Assembly: GCF_001429545.1 (NCBI RefSeq)
Contig: NZ_LMSP01000001.1
Coordinates: 106,968 to 154,772 of the forward strand
Direction of reading: 5' to 3'
Length of the DNA: 47,805 nucleotides
Origin: Paenibacillus sp. Soil787
GTDB lineage: Bacteria > Bacillota > Bacilli > Paenibacillales > NBRC-103111
This document shows positions 35,279 to 44,027 of the stretch, piece after piece. Made by a program: the position numbers and the translations under genes. Each line of letters starts with the position of its first letter. Within the stretch, counting starts at the first letter, position 1. Below the pieces are notes generated by a model that did no database searches, had not been told where the DNA came from, and saw only the letters and a program-made list of their open reading frames with translations.

Positions 35279-37510
35279 ATGAATACGTTTTCGAGAAAAT
35301 TTTTGTTAATATACATGCCGATCTTCCTTCTGACGGTAACGGTGCTCATTTTCATGTCATTTCTTATTGTTAATGATATCTCTAGAAGTGAAACTTCCAA
35401 AGCCAATCATATCTCGACAAGTTATATTGTGGACACCGTTGATCGCACGATGAGTGAAATGGAGATGAAGGTTTTGCAAGAGCTGGAACTGGAGAACTCC
35501 TATAACGATTTTCTTTATCCGTCCGCTGATGCAAGGTCGAACGAACGTTATTATAATGTAGTTAATAATATGAATACTTTAATAAACAATTACAGCTTAA
35601 TTGATTCCATTTATATTTATCGCAAGCAAGGTGACATTGTGCTTACACAGAGCGGACTCGTCGAGCTTAACGCTTTCGCTGACGCGAACTTCCTTCGCCA
35701 AAGGCTGAAGGAGCCCGAAAGTCGTGGCTGGAGTAAGGTCCGCAATTATTCGGAAGCGAATGAGACAAATCCAGTGCCCGTTATTTCCCTCAGCAGATCC
35801 TTGCCAATTCCATTTGGCCAGGACGGGATGATGGTTATTAATATAAGCAAGTATAGACTAGAAAGAATGATTAACGGCCTCCTAAGCGGGAACGTTTCTT
35901 ATCTCGACGTATATGATGAAAGCGGTAATCAGGTGTTTGAATTCTTGGGTAGCGGTTATTTGAAGAAGGGCAAAGTGCTAACAACCATTCATGCGGAACA
36001 CCTGAACTGGACATTCCGAAGCGGTATTCAGGCTGGGCAGCTATTTTCTTGGGTATCCTTGATCTCTTATATATGGATTGTAATTGGGATCTCTACCATT
36101 ATTGGTGCTATGGTGTTTATCTTTTATATGACAAGGCGAAATTATCAACCTATTACGACAATGATGAAACGTTTGCAATTTCTCCAACTGCCAATTACAG
36201 ACGCGAAGCTCACTTTAAAGGACGACCTTACAGTAATCAGTTATGCATTGGATAATCTGATTGAGCAGACCACTGATTATGAGAAGGAGCGCCGGAGTAA
36301 TGAACATGTCCTTCGCAGACAGCTATTCCGCGGTTTAATTGAAGGCGAACGTATGGTGGACCTTAGCGAACGTATCGAGAAAATGAAGCCCTTCGCCGGC
36401 GATGCCAAGCCTAAAGGATTCACGGTTTTTATCGTCGAATTGAACCGCTATGGTCAATTTCAACAGAATTTCTCCCTCTCTGATCAAAATATTCTGAAAT
36501 ACGCAGTGATGAACGTATTGAATGAAATCATCAATGACCATCATATGAGCGGCTGGTACGATTGGATAAGCAGTGATAAGCTGGGAACGATAGTTAGTAT
36601 GAAAGAGGATATTCCCGACAAAACCGTACTCAGAGCCGTTGGTGAAAAGTGTCACAGTTGGATAAATGAACATTTGCGCATTTCATTAACGATGGGGATC
36701 GGAACCGTAGTGACCGAACCGGCAGAGATTTACTTATCGTATCAGGCTGCCGACTCCGCCCTCCATCATAAGCTAACTCTTGGGCAAGAAGCCGTAGTCA
36801 TGAGCGAGGAGCTGCCTGAACAATCACATTTTCATAGCTATCAATATTTTCAGTCCATGTCCCAGTTCGTTCGGGAGTTCCGATTGGCGGGAGATGGCTG
36901 GCGGTTAAGGCTAGATGCCATTTTTCAGTCTTTTGTAAATGATAATTTAAGAAATGAAGAAATACACCTGCAGCTTGAAACCTTGATGAAGATACTGGAG
37001 AGGGAGGTCGGAGATTTATCTGACACCTTAGCAAACAGGTTTAAGGGACAGCAGTGGGATGAGATGTGGACATCCGTCGTGCAGGCCTCCAGTCTTCATG
37101 AAGTGCAGAAGATTGTATCGGAGTGGTTGACGGAGTTATTCCAGACTTATGTATCGGTGAACGAATCCAAGAGCTATAAGGCCTTGATTGAGGAAATCAA
37201 AAAGTACATTGAGAATAATTATTCCAACCCGGATCTGTCATTGAAGCATCTGAGCGACCAGTTCCAAATTTCCGGAAAGTATGCCAGCTACTTATTCAAA
37301 GAAGAATTCAATACGAAATTCGTTGATTTTCTTGTACATCTCCGGATGAATAGGGCAGAGTCGTTGCTTGAAAACACTAACGATACGATCCAGGATATCG
37401 CCATGAACGTTGGATATGCCAACGCTATTACTTTCGGCAGAGTGTTCAAGAAGGTTGTTGGTGTAACGCCTGGGGATTTCCGCAAACTGAAACATACAGA
37501 GAAAAAGTAA
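35279..37510 (+). CDS. Membrane-bound AraC-family regulator (two-TM sensor)
   Basis: A 743-residue regulator of the type common beside sugar ABC importers in Paenibacillus. TM1 is at about residues 8-31, an extracellular sensor domain follows, and TM2 is at about 256-287. A cytoplasmic linker domain precedes the C-terminal AraC DNA-binding domain (about 635-743) with LKHLSDQFQISGKYASYLF and the signature IAMNVGYANAITFGRVFKKVVGVTPGDFR. GGAGGAGG precedes the ATG. It probably senses an extracellular sugar or the loaded binding protein and activates the transport-degradation genes that follow. A terminator separates it from the binding-protein gene. Confidence 0.88.
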   Translation: MNTFSRKFLLIYMPIFLLTVTVLIFMSFLIVNDISRSETSKANHISTSYIVDTVDRTMSEMEMKVLQELELENSYNDFLYPSADARSNERYYNVVNNMNTLINNYSLIDSIYIYRKQGDIVLTQSGLVELNAFADANFLRQRLKEPESRGWSKVRNYSEANETNPVPVISLSRSLPIPFGQDGMMVINISKYRLERMINGLLSGNVSYLDVYDESGNQVFEFLGSGYLKKGKVLTTIHAEHLNWTFRSGIQAGQLFSWVSLISYIWIVIGISTIIGAMVFIFYMTRRNYQPITTMMKRLQFLQLPITDAKLTLKDDLTVISYALDNLIEQTTDYEKERRSNEHVLRRQLFRGLIEGERMVDLSERIEKMKPFAGDAKPKGFTVFIVELNRYGQFQQNFSLSDQNILKYAVMNVLNEIINDHHMSGWYDWISSDKLGTIVSMKEDIPDKTVLRAVGEKCHSWINEHLRISLTMGIGTVVTEPAEIYLSYQAADSALHHKLTLGQEAVVMSEELPEQSHFHSYQYFQSMSQFVREFRLAGDGWRLRLDAIFQSFVNDNLRNEEIHLQLETLMKILEREVGDLSDTLANRFKGQQWDEMWTSVVQASSLHEVQKIVSEWLTELFQTYVSVNESKSYKALIEEIKKYIENNYSNPDLSLKHLSDQFQISGKYASYLFKEEFNTKFVDFLVHLRMNRAESLLENTNDTIQDIAMNVGYANAITFGRVFKKVVGVTPGDFRKLKHTEKK

Positions 37511-37515
37511 AAAAA

Positions 37516-37568
37516 GGTGCTTATTCCCCAGAGTGATGGTTCATTCTGAGCGGAATAAGCTTTTTTTT
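37516..37568 (+). terminator. Terminator after the AraC regulator
   Basis: GCTTATTCC (37519-37527) pairs with GGAATAAGC (37552-37560), with an inner CAGA.TGA/TCA.TCTG hairpin and eight T. Confidence 0.9.
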
Positions 37569-37763
37569 GACCGCGAATGGCTTTTTGGTTTATCGGGAAA
37601 AAAGTTTATTCACGCCTTCCAACGGTTGAAGTTTATCATGTGAAACTAGTTTATTGTCGAAGTCAGCATAAAAGCGCAATAATGTGTTCCAGAGGCAGTT
37701 CCACAAACGGGATCGGCTTCGGAGCTCTAAAAAAATTTAAAAAGTGGGTAAGGTGAGGCATTC
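37569..37763. promoter_or_regulatory. Regulatory region of the carbohydrate operon
   Basis: About 195 bp before the binding-protein gene. It should hold the promoter and regulator site of the module, but no sigma-A hexamer pair or clear CcpA site stood out. AAGGTGAGG is the ribosome site. Confidence 0.35.
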
Positions 37764-39377
37764 ATGCAAGAAAGAAAAACGAAGAAGTTCGCTGTATTAA
37801 GTCTTTCCATGTTATTTGCAGGCATGACCGTATTGACCGCTTGTTCTTCTGATAAGAAAGAGCAGGCAGGCCAGAGCGCAGCTCCGGCAAGCAGCAGTGC
37901 GCCAGCCAAAGCCGGCAACCTGAAAGTGGAGATCTGGGATCGCGGCAATCCGCCGGACGGAGTCACGATTACGAACTCGTTCCTAACCAACTTTGTTAAA
38001 GAAAATTTCGGCAAGCCGAATAATATTAATGTTGAGTTTGTTCCGGTGCTGCGAAGTGAGGAAGTACCCAAACTTAATATTTTGATGGCTAGCAACACGG
38101 ATGTTCCTGATCTCGTGATCACATACGATAAAGGTACCTTCAGTAAATATGCGACTCAAGGCGGTTTGACAGATGTTTCAGATTTGTTGAAGCAATACGG
38201 CCCGAATGTCACCAAACTCCTTGGACCTGAAATTTTGAGCGTTGGTCAATACAAAGGGAAGCAATATGCGATTCCGGCGAAGCGAGCGGAAACAGGCAAG
38301 TATGCATCTTTCGTTCGTCAAGACTGGCTTGATAAATTGAATCTACAAGCTCCGAAAACGACAGATGAACTTTATAACGTATTAAAAGCGTTTAAAGAAA
38401 AAGATCCGGGACAAACAGGCGGCAAAGTGATTCCTCTTGGCATGAGTATTGCCCCTGCCCAGTACGAACCTATTATCTGGTCCTTTATCGGTAATATGAG
38501 CGATCAAGAGCGCTTCGAGAAAACGCAAATTCGTGAAATTCCGATGCTGGATCCAGGCTTCAAGGAAGCCATCCGGTTTATGAACAAGCTGTACAACGAA
38601 GGCTTGATGAGCCCGGACTTCGCTTTGGATAGTAAAAAGGAAACATTGACTAAAGCTATTTCCAACGGCAAAGTTGGTTTCTTCAGTGAGGATACCATCA
38701 ACATTTTCTACAACGATGGGACTTACGATGCTCTGAAGAAGAACGTCCCTTCTGCGTTACTGACTCCAGTGGATGCCTACACCAATAAAGACGGTAAACA
38801 CACTAAGCCGCTCGATGCTCCGAACGGTATGTACATCATGATTCCGAAGTCGAGCAAAAATGCCGTCGAAGCCGTTAAATATCTGGATTGGATGGCGACG
38901 GGCGACAATCTGTTAACCATGCTTAAAGGGGTTAAGGGCCAGAACTACAATCTGGATGCAAATGGAATTCCGGCAGTGATCGAGAAAATGGATGATAAAG
39001 TTAAAAACAACACGTTCAGCGGCGGCGATATGGGTATTCTCGCTAACGGTCTTGTTCTTGATACACAAGAGAGAACTGACGCGGCTTTTATTAAGAACTT
39101 CCCAGAAAGATATCAAAGCGATGTTAATAAAGTGCTTAAATTCGCTGTCACAGACGGGATTAAACAGATTGTCTCTCCAAGTCCGATTGAAGCGGAAAAC
39201 AAATACGGAACAACATTGAGTGCGAAAGAGGAAGAACTGATTGTGAAAGCAACGATGGCTAAGCCAGATAAATTCGACTCCGTATTTGACTCTATGATGA
39301 GTGGCTACATGTCCAGCGGCGGTCAAGCTATTGCTGACGAACGCAAAGCAGCATGGAAGGAAATGCAAACAAAGTAA
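37764..39377 (+). CDS. Extracellular solute-binding lipoprotein (LplA-like)
   Basis: A 537-residue sugar-binding lipoprotein of an ABC importer. The lipobox is LTAC, with the lipid-anchored cysteine at residue 27, followed by a Ser/Ala/Pro-rich linker. Length and segments such as AIPAKRAETGKY and FVRQDWLDKL match the large LplA/YtcQ-type binding proteins of CUT1 importers that lack a dedicated local ATPase. It is the first gene of the module. The ligand is probably an oligosaccharide with unsaturated uronate, judging from the enzymes downstream. Confidence 0.88.
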   Translation: MQERKTKKFAVLSLSMLFAGMTVLTACSSDKKEQAGQSAAPASSSAPAKAGNLKVEIWDRGNPPDGVTITNSFLTNFVKENFGKPNNINVEFVPVLRSEEVPKLNILMASNTDVPDLVITYDKGTFSKYATQGGLTDVSDLLKQYGPNVTKLLGPEILSVGQYKGKQYAIPAKRAETGKYASFVRQDWLDKLNLQAPKTTDELYNVLKAFKEKDPGQTGGKVIPLGMSIAPAQYEPIIWSFIGNMSDQERFEKTQIREIPMLDPGFKEAIRFMNKLYNEGLMSPDFALDSKKETLTKAISNGKVGFFSEDTINIFYNDGTYDALKKNVPSALLTPVDAYTNKDGKHTKPLDAPNGMYIMIPKSSKNAVEAVKYLDWMATGDNLLTMLKGVKGQNYNLDANGIPAVIEKMDDKVKNNTFSGGDMGILANGLVLDTQERTDAAFIKNFPERYQSDVNKVLKFAVTDGIKQIVSPSPIEAENKYGTTLSAKEEELIVKATMAKPDKFDSVFDSMMSGYMSSGGQAIADERKAAWKEMQTK

Positions 39378-39403
39378 CCGAAGGTTAAGCCCGCGGTTGC
39401 ACC

Positions 39404-39443
39404 AAATCAAAGGAGCGTGAAGCTGGCGCTCCTTTGATTTTAA
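39404..39443 (+). terminator. Intercistronic hairpin between binding protein and permease
   Basis: A perfect 14-bp stem AAATCAAAGGAGCG/CGCTCCTTTGATTT with a 9-nt loop and a weak T-rich tail. Such structures between binding-protein and permease genes commonly lower downstream expression and stabilise the binding-protein mRNA. Confidence 0.75.
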
Positions 39444-39475
39444 TAGATTGGGTGTAAGGGGAGGAAGCAACGATT

Positions 39476-40372
39476 ATGAACGTATACCTTCGACGATACT
39501 GGCAGTTGTATGCCTTAGTCGCATTGCCGATTGTTTACTTTTTCGTCTTTAAATATGGACCGATGTATGGCGCACAAATTGCATTTAAGGATTTCAATTT
39601 TTTCAAAGGGATTAACGGAAGTGATTGGATTGGTTTTGAGGCATTTCGGGAAGTATTCAAAAATCCTGATTTTGTTATAGCGCTTCGTAATACGTTTATG
39701 CTGAATTTGCTTGATCTTCTGGTATCTTTTCCGGCACCGATTATTTTGGCTATCATCCTGTTTGAAATAAAGGTCGTATGGTTTAAGAAGCTTTCCCAAA
39801 CGATTTTATATATTCCCCATTTTATATCCTGGGTTATTATTGGTGGTATCGTTTACCAAGTTTTCGGCAATGAATCCGGCATGATTAATAACATACTCAC
39901 CGGTATGGGCTATTCATCCATCCCGTTTCTATCGGATAAAAATTACTGGCTGATCACCTATTTATTAACGGGGGCATGGCAAAGCGCCGGGTGGGGAACG
40001 ATTCTATATCTGGCAGCCCTAACAGGAATCAACAAGGAATTATTTGAAGCAGCCGAGGTTGACGGAGCGGGAAGGATGAAGCGCATCTGGCATATCACGC
40101 TGCCGGGAATCAAAACAACCGTTGCAACGCTGTTGATTCTTAATCTAGGCAATATGGTATCCATCGGCTTTGACAGACCGTATATTATTGGAAATCTGAT
40201 CGTCCGTGATTATTCGGAAGTTTTGAGTACGTTCGTGTATCGAGTCGGACTTGAATCCGGACAGTATACACTGGCGACCGTGGTCGGATTGTTCCAAGCC
40301 GTCGTAGGGTTGATTTTCTTGATTGGCGCTAACTTCGCTTCCAAAAAGTTGACTGGTGACGGCATTATTTAA
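39476..40372 (+). CDS. Sugar ABC transporter permease (LplB/YteP-like)
   Basis: A 298-residue membrane subunit with six TM helices. The N-terminal segment YFFVFKYGPMYGAQIAFKD and the cytoplasmic EAA loop EAAEVDGAGRMKRIW are typical of LplB-type permeases. It forms the channel with the next permease. GGGGAGG precedes the ATG. No ATP-binding subunit is encoded nearby, so a shared MsmX-type ATPase elsewhere is expected from knowledge of this importer class. Confidence 0.93.
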   Translation: MNVYLRRYWQLYALVALPIVYFFVFKYGPMYGAQIAFKDFNFFKGINGSDWIGFEAFREVFKNPDFVIALRNTFMLNLLDLLVSFPAPIILAIILFEIKVVWFKKLSQTILYIPHFISWVIIGGIVYQVFGNESGMINNILTGMGYSSIPFLSDKNYWLITYLLTGAWQSAGWGTILYLAALTGINKELFEAAEVDGAGRMKRIWHITLPGIKTTVATLLILNLGNMVSIGFDRPYIIGNLIVRDYSEVLSTFVYRVGLESGQYTLATVVGLFQAVVGLIFLIGANFASKKLTGDGII

Positions 40373-40398
40373 GTGAGTTGTAGAGGGGAGTCAATACG

Positions 40399-41271
40399 AT
40401 GAATGAACGGGCAGTAAACCGGGTATATGATACAGTTTTTATTGCATGTATAGCAGTTAGCGTAGTGCTCTGTCTTATTCCTTTTATCCATATTATTGCG
40501 GTATCTTTGAGCGGAACAACACCTATTACATCCGGTAAAGTTTCCTTATGGCCGCTTGAAGCGAACTTGGAATCGTACAAGAAAGTGTTTACGAATATGT
40601 CGATGATTCGTTCTTTGGGCTTTACGATCTTCTTGACGGCGCTAAGTACGGTATTAAGTATGATCATGACCATCGCCGCCGCGTACCCTTTATCGAAGAA
40701 AGAGCTTAAGGGTCGTCAAATCCTTATGGTGATCATCATTTTTACCATGTTTTTTAGCGGTGGAATGATTCCGGAATATATTTTAATGCGCAGTCTGAAT
40801 CTGCTGAACACCGTATGGTCTTTAGTGCTTCCCGGTTTAATCAGTGCATTTAATCTAATCATTCTCATTTCTTTCTTTAATGGCATCCCTAAGGCATTGG
40901 AAGAATCTGCGGAAATAGACGGATGCAGCTACTTCGGCATGATGTGGCGGATTACCTTGCGCTTGTCCATGCCGGCGCTGGCCACACTGAGTCTTTTTTA
41001 CGCGGTGGGAAGATGGAACGGATTTCAAGATGCTTTAATGTATATTACGAAACAGGAGCTCTATCCGCTTCAATTGAAGCTTTATCAGATGATACAGAAC
41101 AGTCAGGTCAACGACCTGATGAGACTGGAAGGCAGCCAAATGCAGTCTGTTGTGCCAGAAAGCTTAAAGGCCGCTACTGTTATATTCTCTACAGTTCCGA
41201 TTCTCATTGTATACCCTTGGCTGCAGCGCTATTTTGTTTCCGGAGTCATGCTGGGCGCGGTTAAAGAGTAG
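40399..41271 (+). CDS. Sugar ABC transporter permease (LplC/YtcP-like)
   Basis: A 290-residue second membrane subunit of the importer, with six TM helices. The EAA-like loop is EESAEIDGCSYFGMMWRITL, and the C-terminus PWLQRYFVSGVMLGAVKE is characteristic of LplC/YtcP permeases. It starts 26 nt after the first permease with AGAGGGGAG upstream, and the TIM-barrel gene follows 12 nt later, so all belong to one operon. Confidence 0.93.
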   Translation: MNERAVNRVYDTVFIACIAVSVVLCLIPFIHIIAVSLSGTTPITSGKVSLWPLEANLESYKKVFTNMSMIRSLGFTIFLTALSTVLSMIMTIAAAYPLSKKELKGRQILMVIIIFTMFFSGGMIPEYILMRSLNLLNTVWSLVLPGLISAFNLIILISFFNGIPKALEESAEIDGCSYFGMMWRITLRLSMPALATLSLFYAVGRWNGFQDALMYITKQELYPLQLKLYQMIQNSQVNDLMRLEGSQMQSVVPESLKAATVIFSTVPILIVYPWLQRYFVSGVMLGAVKE

Positions 41272-41283
41272 GGGGAGAATAGA

Positions 41284-42279
41284 ATGAATCGGATAAATAA
41301 ATCACCTTTTTCATTCTCTACCTGTTGGAATATCAAGAAACATGCAATCGGCCGTTCAATGATCGAGGAGATTCGTTCTCTTGGCTTTTCGAAGGTAGAA
41401 CTGAATTATAACGTGACGAAGGATATGCTTACGACGATCGAGCCCATGATCGAACGCGGTGAGATAGGCATTTCCAGTGTCCATAATACGTTTCCGCATG
41501 TGGCCGATCCGGATTATGGAACGGATTCGGTCCTTCTCGGCTTCGAAGACGAGGAACGGCGCCAACGGGCTATTCAATTGCTCCTTCGTTCCGCTGAATA
41601 TGCCCATAGGTATGGTGCAGAAGCCGTTGTCGTTCATCCGGGTGAAGTTCTCTTTGAGTATAATATTGATCACGAGCTGAAGGCCATTTATAAGACAGAA
41701 GGGCCGGATTCTCCCGCTTATCGCGGGTTGTGGAAGAAAATGATCGAGCGGCGGGAAGCGCTGAGCGAATTTTATATACGCAACATTCAGAGAAGCCTGG
41801 AAGAAGTATGTGACGAGTCTGTTAAACGGGGTTACAAGGTTCAATTCGGTATTGAAACCAGATCACGCTGCAATCAAATACCGACACTTCAAGAAGCCAT
41901 TACCATCATAGATTCGCTGGCTGGAGCGCCGCTTGGACTCTGGTACGACATTGGGCATGGCATCATGATGGAACGAATGGGACTTTACGATAACGCACGA
42001 GAAGCTAATGAGATGATAGGCAAAATCGTAGGCATCCATATCCATGAGACGATCGAACTGTCGGATCACTGGTGCCCATATTTGCATAGCGGGGATATGA
42101 CGTATTTTGATAGGTTCCTTCCTATCATAGCTGCAGCTCCTATTAAAGTTTATGAGCTGAAAGCCGCTTGCACACCGGACGATATTGAACAGAGTCATCG
42201 GATATTGCTGGATAAACTTGAAGCGCAAACAGGATTTGCGTCCATGGAGAAAGAGGGTAAACCGTATGGTCTATCATAA
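41284..42279 (+). CDS. Sugar phosphate isomerase/epimerase-like TIM barrel protein
   Basis: A 331-residue protein of the AP endonuclease 2/xylose isomerase-like superfamily. Likely metal ligands and barrel strands are AVVVHPGEVL (His), FGIETRSR (Glu), LWYDIGHG (Asp, His), GIHIHET (His) and KVYELK (Glu). The sequence IHETIELSDHWCPY is longer than in common epimerases, and the exact reaction is not assignable. It is encoded between importer and polysaccharide enzymes, which suggests processing of the released monosaccharide. Its 3' end overlaps the next gene by 14 nt. Ribosome site GGGGAG. Confidence 0.82.
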   Translation: MNRINKSPFSFSTCWNIKKHAIGRSMIEEIRSLGFSKVELNYNVTKDMLTTIEPMIERGEIGISSVHNTFPHVADPDYGTDSVLLGFEDEERRQRAIQLLLRSAEYAHRYGAEAVVVHPGEVLFEYNIDHELKAIYKTEGPDSPAYRGLWKKMIERREALSEFYIRNIQRSLEEVCDESVKRGYKVQFGIETRSRCNQIPTLQEAITIIDSLAGAPLGLWYDIGHGIMMERMGLYDNAREANEMIGKIVGIHIHETIELSDHWCPYLHSGDMTYFDRFLPIIAAAPIKVYELKAACTPDDIEQSHRILLDKLEAQTGFASMEKEGKPYGLS

Positions 42280-44017
42280 GCTTGTGAAGATTAACGATCA
42301 ATGGGTGCAAGAGGCTTTTGATCGTCAAGTGTTAGATAACGAAAGTCGCTATTTCGGAGGCGTTGTTGATCCGGCAACAGGGATCCCATGGCCCAGTCAT
42401 ACAAATTCTTTAATGATTATGGGTTTATGGGCAGCTGCCCTAATCAATCCGGATTCCGCTTATTATCACGACAGCACACTGTTGGAACGACTGAAAAAAC
42501 TGTCGCGGTTTATGTTGAATTTTCAGCATGATGACGGCACCATTTCACCGGGCTGGACCAACTATCACTCGCCACCTGACACAGCCTTCAACGTAGTAGG
42601 GCTATCCCAAATCTACAAGCTGCTGTCGTCAAGCGAGTGGCAGTCGGCCGAGTCCGTTGCAGCCGATGTTAATCGTTTTCTGGAGCGGACGATTCCTGCC
42701 CTGCTGACAGGCGGCATTCATACGCCTAATCATCGCTGGGTCATCTGCTCAGCCCTTGGTTCCTTATACGATATCTTCGGAATCGAGGCGCTCAAGGAAC
42801 GCGCTTCGGAATGGTTGTCTGAAGGTCTGGACATCACTCCGGACGGAGAATGGACGGAGCGCAGCAACGGCATATATAACGCCGTCAGCGACATTAATCT
42901 TTACTATGCCGCTCGGTATCTGAAGCGGCCGGAGCTGCTCGAGAGTGTGCGAGCTAATCTGAGGATGATGATGTATTTGGTTCACCCTGACGGCGAGATC
43001 GTGACGGACTATTCGGGCCGTCAAGATTTTGGTCAAAAGTTCACGCTTGCCGACTATTATTCCATTTATCAGCTCATGGCGGTCCATGACCGGGATCCTT
43101 TGTTTGCGGCCATGGCCAGCTTGGCCGGCGAAGCTATTACTCATCCCGGAGCCCTTCCGAACAACGCCATGTTGAACCTTTTGCTTCATCCGGCTTTGCG
43201 GGAGAGCTCGGTGCAACCGGCGGAGCTTCCTACCGAATACCGTAAAATCATCAATGGCGATTTCAATCGCTCCCTATACTTATCCAAAATGGAGCAAGCC
43301 GGTCATAACGGAAGAATCTCACACAGCAGCCTTCACCCGGAATTCGGCGCCCCGGTGGCTAGACACCGGAGCGGTAAAACCAGTGCGACCGTCATGACGG
43401 AGGCCACCTCTTTCTTCGCGTTACGGCACGGCCATGCCAGGCTGCTAGGCGTTCAAGCAGGCTCCAACTTTGAGCCGGGCACGATCAAGTTCAAGGAGCT
43501 GCAGGAGCGCAGTGGCGCATACCTTTTGAAGGCGCAAGAGAAAAAGGGCTATTATGGCCCAATCCCGCAGGCGCAGCTTCCAGAAGCTGAATCGGAATAT
43601 CTAAGCCCGTGGTACCTGCTTCCGCATCACAAACGGTCCATGACCCATGAACAGACACATGAGACCTTCGTTGAAGCGGCAGAGACCAAGGAAGGATGGA
43701 CTCTGCGTATTCGGTCAGACAAGCCGGCGGATGTGTTAACACAGGTTGTCTTTCTCTTCGGAGTGGAAGGGACGCTGCATACCGATGGCTGTGAGTCCGC
43801 CGGTGAAGACAAAATCATGTGGCGCAATGGCAGCGTCAGATACGAGAATAATGGAGATTGGATTGAAATAGAGGGTGCTGCTTCTGAACATTCGTCAACA
43901 GCTATCCGTAATATGGTTTATCCGAGGGGCTGTCAAATGCTTCTTGTCAATCTGATTACACCGATCGATCATACATTCAATATTCGGGTTTCACCGAACG
44001 CTGCTTCGAATGGTTAG
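42266..44017 (+). CDS. Toroid-plus-beta-sandwich protein, putative polysaccharide lyase-like enzyme
   Basis: A 583-residue cytoplasmic protein without a signal peptide. The N-terminal ~330 residues are helical with repeated Trp/Tyr/His-rich turns (GWTNYHSPPDTAF, TPNHRWVICSALG, GEWTERSNGIYN, DYSGRQDFGQ). The rest is beta-rich. This resembles the alpha/alpha-toroid plus beta-sheet plan of heparinase II/III and related uronate lyases. TPNHRW and ERSNGIYN are candidate active-site segments, with Asn, His and Tyr as in that fold class. I cannot assign a CAZy family. The ATG at 42266 lies inside the end of the previous gene with AGAGGG upstream; a longer in-frame start at 42185 is rejected. Neighbouring GH105 supports an unsaturated-uronate pathway. 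Confidence 0.68.
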   Translation: MVYHKLVKINDQWVQEAFDRQVLDNESRYFGGVVDPATGIPWPSHTNSLMIMGLWAAALINPDSAYYHDSTLLERLKKLSRFMLNFQHDDGTISPGWTNYHSPPDTAFNVVGLSQIYKLLSSSEWQSAESVAADVNRFLERTIPALLTGGIHTPNHRWVICSALGSLYDIFGIEALKERASEWLSEGLDITPDGEWTERSNGIYNAVSDINLYYAARYLKRPELLESVRANLRMMMYLVHPDGEIVTDYSGRQDFGQKFTLADYYSIYQLMAVHDRDPLFAAMASLAGEAITHPGALPNNAMLNLLLHPALRESSVQPAELPTEYRKIINGDFNRSLYLSKMEQAGHNGRISHSSLHPEFGAPVARHRSGKTSATVMTEATSFFALRHGHARLLGVQAGSNFEPGTIKFKELQERSGAYLLKAQEKKGYYGPIPQAQLPEAESEYLSPWYLLPHHKRSMTHEQTHETFVEAAETKEGWTLRIRSDKPADVLTQVVFLFGVEGTLHTDGCESAGEDKIMWRNGSVRYENNGDWIEIEGAASEHSSTAIRNMVYPRGCQMLLVNLITPIDHTFNIRVSPNAASNG

Positions 44018-44027
44018 GAGAGATAAC

